Source of the DNA: Deltaproteobacteria bacterium
GTDB lineage: Bacteria > Desulfobacterota > Desulfuromonadia > Desulfuromonadales > BM103
DNA length: 45,077 nt
Assembly (NCBI GenBank): GCA_005774545.1
Contig: VAUL01000020.1
Span: forward strand, 1-45,077
Reading direction: 5' to 3'
The notes below the pieces were generated by a model. That model was not told the DNA's origin. It saw only the letters and a program-made list of their open reading frames with translations, and ran no database searches. Made by a program: the position numbers and the translations under genes. Within the stretch, counting starts at the first letter, position 1, and each line of letters begins with the position of its first letter. Below are positions 40,692 to 45,077 of the stretch, piece after piece.

Positions 40692-41573
40692 ATGCAGGAC
40701 TTCAAGCACAACCTGAAAGGGCACAAGCCGCCGAAGATCAAGCAGAACAAGCGCCGGCAGGAGAAGCAGCCGCGCGACTGGCGCAAGCTGATCCTGCGCC
40801 TGCTGCGTGTTTCGCTGTTTGCCGGCGGAGCGACGCTGGCGGTCGCCGCCGGCATGCTCGGCATCCAGTTCCTGCGCGAGTCCGATTACTTCACGGTGCG
40901 CAACGTGCGCGTCGTCGCCCAGGGGCGGGTCAGCGAGCAGGAGATCACCGCGGCTTCCGAGGTCCGGCACGGGGTCAACATCTTCGACCTCGACCTCGCC
41001 ATGATCGGCCGCAAGATCGAGGAGAACCCCTGGATCGCCCGGGCCGAGGTCGTCCGCTCGCTCCCCGATGAAGTCGTCATCAAGGTGACCGAGCACCAGC
41101 CGCGGGCCGTGATCCAGCTCGACTACCTCTACTACGTCAACGCCAACGGCGAGGTGTTCAAGCTTCTCGACAGCGGCGACAGCCTCGATTTCCCGATCAT
41201 CACCGGCGTTAACCGCCAGTTCCTCCTCGACCGCCCGGCCGAGGGCCAGGCGTGGCTGCGCCAGGCGCTGGTGCTTCTCGAGCGGCTTTCCGCCCGTCAC
41301 CAGTTCAATCTGGCCGACGTTTCCGAAGTGCAGGTTGATCTCGAGGACGGGCTGGTGGTACACACTCGTCAGTACGGCGTGCCGGTTCTGTTCGGCAAGG
41401 ACGATTTCGATGCCAAGCTCGACCGGCTGGAACGCATCTATACGGAGCTGGAGCCGCGGCTGACCGCGCTCCACTACATCGATCTGAATGTGGCCGATCG
41501 GGTCATCGTCAAGGTGGACCCGAAGTATGCGGCCGGCCGCAACGAGAAGCAGGGAAGAAAGGGAGTGTCATGA
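40692..41573 (+). CDS. ftsQ: Cell division protein FtsQ
   Basis: A bitopic protein that connects FtsA/FtsZ assembly with the periplasmic divisome. The 293-residue product has a strongly basic cytoplasmic tail (about 1-35, many Lys and Arg), one membrane helix (about 38-60) and a POTRA domain (about 67-137: YFTVRNVRVVAQGRVSEQEI to KVTEHQPRAVI). The FtsQ beta domain follows. The cytoplasmic tail is unusually rich in Lys/Gln. An AGGAGG site lies before the ATG at 40692. The stop overlaps ftsA by 4 nt (ATGA). The call rests on the POTRA pattern and on gene order. Confidence 0.94.
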   Translation: MQDFKHNLKGHKPPKIKQNKRRQEKQPRDWRKLILRLLRVSLFAGGATLAVAAGMLGIQFLRESDYFTVRNVRVVAQGRVSEQEITAASEVRHGVNIFDLDLAMIGRKIEENPWIARAEVVRSLPDEVVIKVTEHQPRAVIQLDYLYYVNANGEVFKLLDSGDSLDFPIITGVNRQFLLDRPAEGQAWLRQALVLLERLSARHQFNLADVSEVQVDLEDGLVVHTRQYGVPVLFGKDDFDAKLDRLERIYTELEPRLTALHYIDLNVADRVIVKVDPKYAAGRNEKQGRKGVS

Positions 41574-42799
41574 GCAAGAAGGGCGAAAACCTGATCGTCG
41601 GCCTCGATATCGGCACCACCAAGATCTGCGCCATCGTCGGCACCATGACCGAGAGCGGCCTCGACATCGTCGGGATCGGCTCCAGCCCGTCGCGCGGCAT
41701 GCGCAAGGGGGTGGTGATCAACATCGAGGGGACGGTCACGGCGATCCGCAAGGCGATCCAGGAGGCCGAGCTGATGGCCGGCTGCGAGATCAACTCGGTC
41801 TTCGCCGGGATCGCCGGCGGGCATATCAACGGCATCAACTCGCAGGGGGTGATCGCCATCAAGAGCCGCGAGGTGACCTCCGAAGATGTCCGCCGGGTAA
41901 TCGACGCCGCCAAGGCGATCGCCATCCCGATGGACCGCGAGGTGATCCACATCCTCCCGCAGGAGTTCATCGTCGACGACCAGGACGGCATCAAGGAGCC
42001 GCTCGGCATGAACGGCGTGCGCCTGGAGGTGCGGGTGCACATCGTCACCGGCGCGGTGGCCAGCGCCCAGAACATCATCAAGAGCTGCAACAAGGCCGGG
42101 GTGGCGGTCGGCGACATCGTCCTCGAGCAACTGGCCTCGGCAGAGGCGGTGCTCACCCAGGACGAGAAGGATCTCGGCGTGGCGCTGGTGGACATCGGCG
42201 GCGGCACCACCGACATCGCCATCTTCGTCGACGGTGCCATCAAGCACACCTCGGTGCTGTCGCTGGGCGGCAACCACCTGACCAACGACATCGCCGTCGG
42301 GCTGCGCACCCCCGCCCAGGAAGCCGAACGGATCAAGCAGAAGTGGGGGTGCTGCCTGACCTCCATGGTCGGCAAGGACGAGACCATCGAAGTGCCGTCG
42401 GTCGGCGGCCGCGAGCCGCGCATCCTCTCGCGGCAGCTGCTCGCCGAGATCCTCGAGCCGCGCGTCGAGGAGATCTTCACCCTGGTCAACCGCGAGCTGA
42501 TCAAGAGCGGCTTCGAGAACCGCATCAGCTCCGGGCTGGTGCTCACCGGCGGCTCGGCGATCCTGCCGGGGATGCCGGAGCTGGCCGAGCAGATCTTCAA
42601 CCTGCCGGTCCGCCGCGGCGTCCCCCAGGGGATCGGCGGCCTGGCCGACGTGGTCAATTCGCCGGTCTACGCCACCGGCGTCGGCCTGGTGAAGTACGGC
42701 AGCCGCAACCTGCAGAGCAGCAACTTCGCCATCGGTCAGGAGAACGTCTTCGACAAGGTGGTCCGGCGCATGAAAGAATGGTTTGGCGAATTTTTCTGA
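41570..42799 (+). CDS. ftsA: Cell division protein FtsA
   Basis: An actin-like ATPase that tethers FtsZ filaments to the membrane. The 409-residue product has the phosphate-1 motif GLDIGTTK (11-18), the FtsA-specific 1C subdomain after about residue 85 in place of an actin subdomain, phosphate-2 LVDIGGGTTDIAIF and the adenosine motif VLTGGSAILPGM. The last 16 residues (FDKVVRRMKEWFGEFF) form an amphipathic helix typical of the membrane-targeting tail. The ATG overlaps the ftsQ stop by 4 nt. A 113-nt gap with repeats separates it from ftsZ. Confidence 0.97.
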   Translation: MSKKGENLIVGLDIGTTKICAIVGTMTESGLDIVGIGSSPSRGMRKGVVINIEGTVTAIRKAIQEAELMAGCEINSVFAGIAGGHINGINSQGVIAIKSREVTSEDVRRVIDAAKAIAIPMDREVIHILPQEFIVDDQDGIKEPLGMNGVRLEVRVHIVTGAVASAQNIIKSCNKAGVAVGDIVLEQLASAEAVLTQDEKDLGVALVDIGGGTTDIAIFVDGAIKHTSVLSLGGNHLTNDIAVGLRTPAQEAERIKQKWGCCLTSMVGKDETIEVPSVGGREPRILSRQLLAEILEPRVEEIFTLVNRELIKSGFENRISSGLVLTGGSAILPGMPELAEQIFNLPVRRGVPQGIGGLADVVNSPVYATGVGLVKYGSRNLQSSNFAIGQENVFDKVVRRMKEWFGEFF

Positions 42800-42804
42800 C
42801 CTGT

Positions 42805-42846
42805 GATATTGTGTCTTGCCTAAAGGGTGGACACAAGATATTGTGT
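42805..42846 (+). promoter_or_regulatory. Repeats and candidate promoter upstream of ftsZ
   Basis: GATATTGTGT occurs twice, at 42805-42814 and 42837-42846, 32 bp apart. TTGTGTC (42809-42815) and GACACAA (42830-42836) form an inverted repeat. A possible promoter, TTGCCT (42816-42821), 17-nt spacer, TATTGT (42839-42844), overlaps both. A further inverted repeat, TTCCGA/TCGGAA, lies at 42876-42897. This suggests separate control of ftsZ; no regulator is identified. Confidence 0.5.
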
Positions 42847-42912
42847 TTGTATTGACTGCGGTCAGATGCTTGATTTTCCGAAAAAAACCGGTCGGAATTA
42901 CCGGAGGGTGAC

Positions 42913-44082
42913 ATGACGTTCGAATTTGACGACAGCGTGGAGCAGACGGCCAGGATCAAGGTCGTCGGGGTCGGCGGCGGCGGCAGCAATGCGGTCAACG
43001 CCATGATCGACGCCCATATCGAGGGGGTTGAGTTCATCGTTGCCAACACCGACGCTCAGGCGCTCAAGGCGAGCAAGGCTCCGGTGCGGGTGCAACTCGG
43101 CGGCCGCCTGACCAAGGGGCTCGGCGCCGGCGCCAACCCGGAAGTCGGCCGCGAGGCTGCCGAAGAGGATCGCGGCCGGATCGCCGACCTGCTGCAGGGC
43201 GCCGACATGGTCTTCATCGCCACCGGCCTGGGCGGCGGCACCGGTACCGGCGCCGCGCCGGTCATCGCCGACGTGGCCCGCGAACTTGGCGCGCTGACCG
43301 TGGCGATCGCCACCAAGCCGTTCGCCTTCGAGGGGACCAAGCGCCAGAAACAGGCCGAGCACGGTGTCGAGGAGATGAAGAAGGTGGTCGACTCGCTGAT
43401 CCTCATCCCCAACGACCGCCTCAGCGGCCTGGCCGGGAAGAAGACCGGCATCCTCGACGCCTTCAAGCCGGCCGACGACGTGCTGCGCCAGGCGGTGCAG
43501 GGGATTTCCGACCTGATCACCAACCACGGCCTGATCAACGTCGACTTCGCCGACGTCAAGCGGGCGATGAGCGAGCGCGGCATGGGGATGATGGGGATCG
43601 GCGTCGGCGAAGGGGAGAACCGCGCGGTCGAGGCCGCCCGCCAGGCGATCTGCAGCCCGCTGCTCGAAGATATCGATATCACCGGCGCCAAAGGGGTGGT
43701 GGTCAACGTGGCCGGTTCCTCCAGCATGACCATGGACGATTTCCAGGAAGTCTCGCGGATCATCCACGAGAAGGTCAGCGACGAGGACGCCAACATCTTC
43801 ATCGGCCTGGTCATTGACGAGTCGCTCGGCGACAGGATCAAGGTCACGGCCATCGCCACCGGCTTCGGCGATGCCTTCGACCGCCGCCGCCAGCAGAAGG
43901 ACATGGCCCGGCCGACGCTGGCCGCCATCGCCGGCGCCGCTCCCGCCTCCGTCAACCAGAGCGATCTCGATGTTCCCGCCTTCCAGCGGTCGCGCGACGG
44001 CAAGCTGCGCGCCCCGCGTGCCACCTCCAGCGAGAGCGAGGAGTACGACATCCCGGCCTTCCTGCGCCGTCGGGTCGACTGA
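42913..44082 (+). CDS. ftsZ: Cell division GTPase FtsZ
   Basis: FtsZ is the tubulin homologue that forms the division ring. The 389-residue product has an N-terminal GTP-binding domain with [15 protein letters not shown] (17-31), NTDAQAL and the tubulin signature GGGTGTG (107-113). The T7 loop NVDFAD (209-214) completes the catalytic site in the polymer. The linker is short and the C-terminus ends [12 protein letters not shown], the peptide that binds FtsA and other partners. A second, similar motif (LDVPAFQR) lies 26 residues earlier, which is unusual. A GGAGGG site precedes the ATG. A strong terminator follows. Confidence 0.98.
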   Translation: MTFEFDDSVEQTARIKVVGVGGGGSNAVNAMIDAHIEGVEFIVANTDAQALKASKAPVRVQLGGRLTKGLGAGANPEVGREAAEEDRGRIADLLQGADMVFIATGLGGGTGTGAAPVIADVARELGALTVAIATKPFAFEGTKRQKQAEHGVEEMKKVVDSLILIPNDRLSGLAGKKTGILDAFKPADDVLRQAVQGISDLITNHGLINVDFADVKRAMSERGMGMMGIGVGEGENRAVEAARQAICSPLLEDIDITGAKGVVVNVAGSSSMTMDDFQEVSRIIHEKVSDEDANIFIGLVIDESLGDRIKVTAIATGFGDAFDRRRQQKDMARPTLAAIAGAAPASVNQSDLDVPAFQRSRDGKLRAPRATSSESEEYDIPAFLRRRVD

Positions 44083-44112
44083 GCCGCGCGTTGCCCTCTG
44101 CCGAAGAGCTGA

Positions 44113-44141
44113 AAAGACCGCCCCGCAAGGGCGGTCTTTTT
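44113..44141 (+). terminator. Intrinsic terminator after ftsZ, end of the dcw cluster
   Basis: AAAGACCGCCC, a CGCAA loop and GGGCGGTCTTT form a perfect 11-bp stem followed by TT; with the stem the T run is TTTTT. The A-rich arm makes it possibly bidirectional. Confidence 0.92.
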
Positions 44142-44180
44142 GCATCGTCGCTTTGACTTGCCCGCTCGCTCCCGAGCGCC

Positions 44181-44186
44181 TATGAT
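44181..44186 (+). promoter_or_regulatory. -10 element of the radical SAM gene, implying a leaderless mRNA
   Basis: TATGAT (five of six bases) ends 6 nt before the ATG at 44193, so transcription should start at the start codon. A TTGACT at 44153-44158 is 22 nt upstream, too far for a normal spacer. No ribosome binding site lies before the ATG. Confidence 0.45.
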
Positions 44187-44192
44187 GCCCCC

Positions 44193-45077
44193 ATGTCCCA
44201 CCGCCTGATCGACAAGTACCGCCGCCGCCTGGCGGCCGAGAGCGGCTTGAGCGCCAACCCCTGGGGGGGGCGGCTCAGCGTGGCGCTGGTCTACCCCAAC
44301 ACCTACCACCAGGGGATGAGCAACCTCGGCGTGCAGGCGGTTTATCAACTGCTCAACAGTCGCGACGACACCCTCTGCGAGCGGTTCTTCCTCCCCGATC
44401 CCGACGATCTCGCCGAGCATCGCCGCACCGGCTTCCCGCTGGTCTCCCTGGAGACCCAGCGGCCGCTCGGTGACTTCGACCTGGTCGCCTTTTCCATCTC
44501 CTTCGAGAACGACTACGTCAATCTTCCCGTGATTTTCGAGCTGGCGCATCTGCCGCTCTGGCGGGAGGAACGCGACGAGCGTCATCCGCTGGTGCTGTGC
44601 GGTGGGGTCTGCGCCTTCCTCAACCCCGAGCCGCTGGCCGAGATCATGGACCTGTTTGCCATCGGCGAGGCCGAGGTGCTGCTGCCGCCTCTGCTCGCCG
44701 CGCTCGCGCAGGGCGGCGAGCGGGAGCGCATGGCGCTGCTGACAGAACTGGCCGCCGTGCCGGGGCTCTACGTGCCGTCCCGTTACCGGGTCGACTACGA
44801 TGCCGCCGGCGGCCTGCGGGCGATGGAGCCGCTGGCCGGGGCCCCGGAGCGGGTCGCGCGCCAGTGGCTGCCGCAGCTCGACGCCTTCCAGGCCAGGACC
44901 TGCGTGGCGACCGCCGACACCGAGTTCGGCGGCATGCAACTGGTCGAGATGTCGCGCGGCTGCCCGCGCGCCTGCCGGTTCTGTGCGGCCGGCTTCATCT
45001 ACCGGCCGTTTCGCGAGCACACGGCCGCCCACCTGCAGCGCGAACTGCTTACCGGCGAAGGCGGGGCGGGGCGGGTC
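44193..45077 (+). CDS. B12-binding-type radical SAM protein, N-terminal part (cut by window edge)
   Basis: The first 295 residues of a longer protein. Residues 30-170 look like a cobalamin-binding-type Rossmann region (VALVYPNTYHQGMSNLGVQ, FDLVAFSISFENDYVN, LVLCGGVCAFLNPEPLAEIMDLFAIGEAE). The radical SAM motif follows: Cys257-xxx-Cys261-xx-Cys264 in SRGCPRACRFC, which would hold the 4Fe-4S cluster. The layout and wording match a widespread uncharacterised family of B12-binding/radical SAM proteins; no substrate is established that I know of. The ATG at 44193 is the natural start for MSHRLIDKYRR. It is separated from ftsZ by a terminator, so it begins a new unit. The protein continues beyond the window. 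Confidence 0.88.
   Translation, partial: MSHRLIDKYRRRLAAESGLSANPWGGRLSVALVYPNTYHQGMSNLGVQAVYQLLNSRDDTLCERFFLPDPDDLAEHRRTGFPLVSLETQRPLGDFDLVAFSISFENDYVNLPVIFELAHLPLWREERDERHPLVLCGGVCAFLNPEPLAEIMDLFAIGEAEVLLPPLLAALAQGGERERMALLTELAAVPGLYVPSRYRVDYDAAGGLRAMEPLAGAPERVARQWLPQLDAFQARTCVATADTEFGGMQLVEMSRGCPRACRFCAAGFIYRPFREHTAAHLQRELLTGEGGAGRV

Overview
The window looks like core chromosome of a GC-rich delta-type proteobacterium, most probably a member of the Desulfuromonadia (Geobacter/Desulfuromonas relatives). The basis is an uninterrupted 16-gene division and wall cluster with a meso-diaminopimelate-type MurE, an orphan Flp pilin, a DUF3343 gene, a sigma-54-like promoter and protein sequences of that general style. 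The assignment is inference from style and synteny; no search was possible. There is no rRNA, tRNA, CRISPR array, prophage or insertion sequence that I can support.

Layout. 1-9.1 kb is mixed housekeeping: the start of a lipoprotein and malQ on the minus strand, an orphan PAS histidine kinase, prfC, a 57-residue Flp-type pilin with its own promoter and hairpin, and asnS, then three very small genes (one DUF4177, one four-cysteine protein, one unknown) and trpS. 9.1-15.1 kb holds lon (minus) and polA (plus) divergently arranged, then a shortened alpha/beta-hydrolase-like gene facing polA, with a candidate sigma-54 promoter. 15.1-20.3 kb is a translation and secretion block: DUF3343, ffh, rpsP, rimM, trmD, rplS, then rnhB and yraN. 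20.3-23.6 kb is nadE, rsmI and a single-domain response regulator, facing the minus-strand pair ligA-acyP (23.6-25.9 kb). 26.0-44.1 kb is the complete dcw cluster, all on the plus strand: mraZ, rsmH, ftsL, ftsI, murE, murF, mraY, murD, ftsW, murG, murC, murB, ddl, ftsQ, ftsA, ftsZ. It has a near-consensus promoter before mraZ, many 4-nt or 11-nt gene overlaps, one regulatory-looking intergenic region before ftsZ and a strong terminator after it. The window ends inside a B12-binding-type radical SAM gene.

How the genes work together. rsmH aside, the dcw cluster supplies every cytoplasmic and membrane step from UDP-MurNAc to lipid II (murB, C, D, E, F, ddl, mraY, murG), the septal synthase pair ftsW/ftsI with ftsL and ftsQ, and the cytoskeleton ftsA/ftsZ, with mraZ as probable autoregulator. 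The ffh-rplS block couples ribosome maturation (S16, RimM, TrmD, L19) to membrane targeting. polA, ligA and rnhB together cover Okazaki-fragment and repair processing.

I found no convincing new multi-gene system. The most interesting points are local: two tandem DxPAF tail motifs in FtsZ, a PASTA domain on FtsI, two genes whose -10 boxes imply leaderless mRNAs, a terminator-like hairpin placed at the predicted start of the prfC transcript, repeated elements just upstream of ftsZ, and a REP-like palindrome between lon and trpS.
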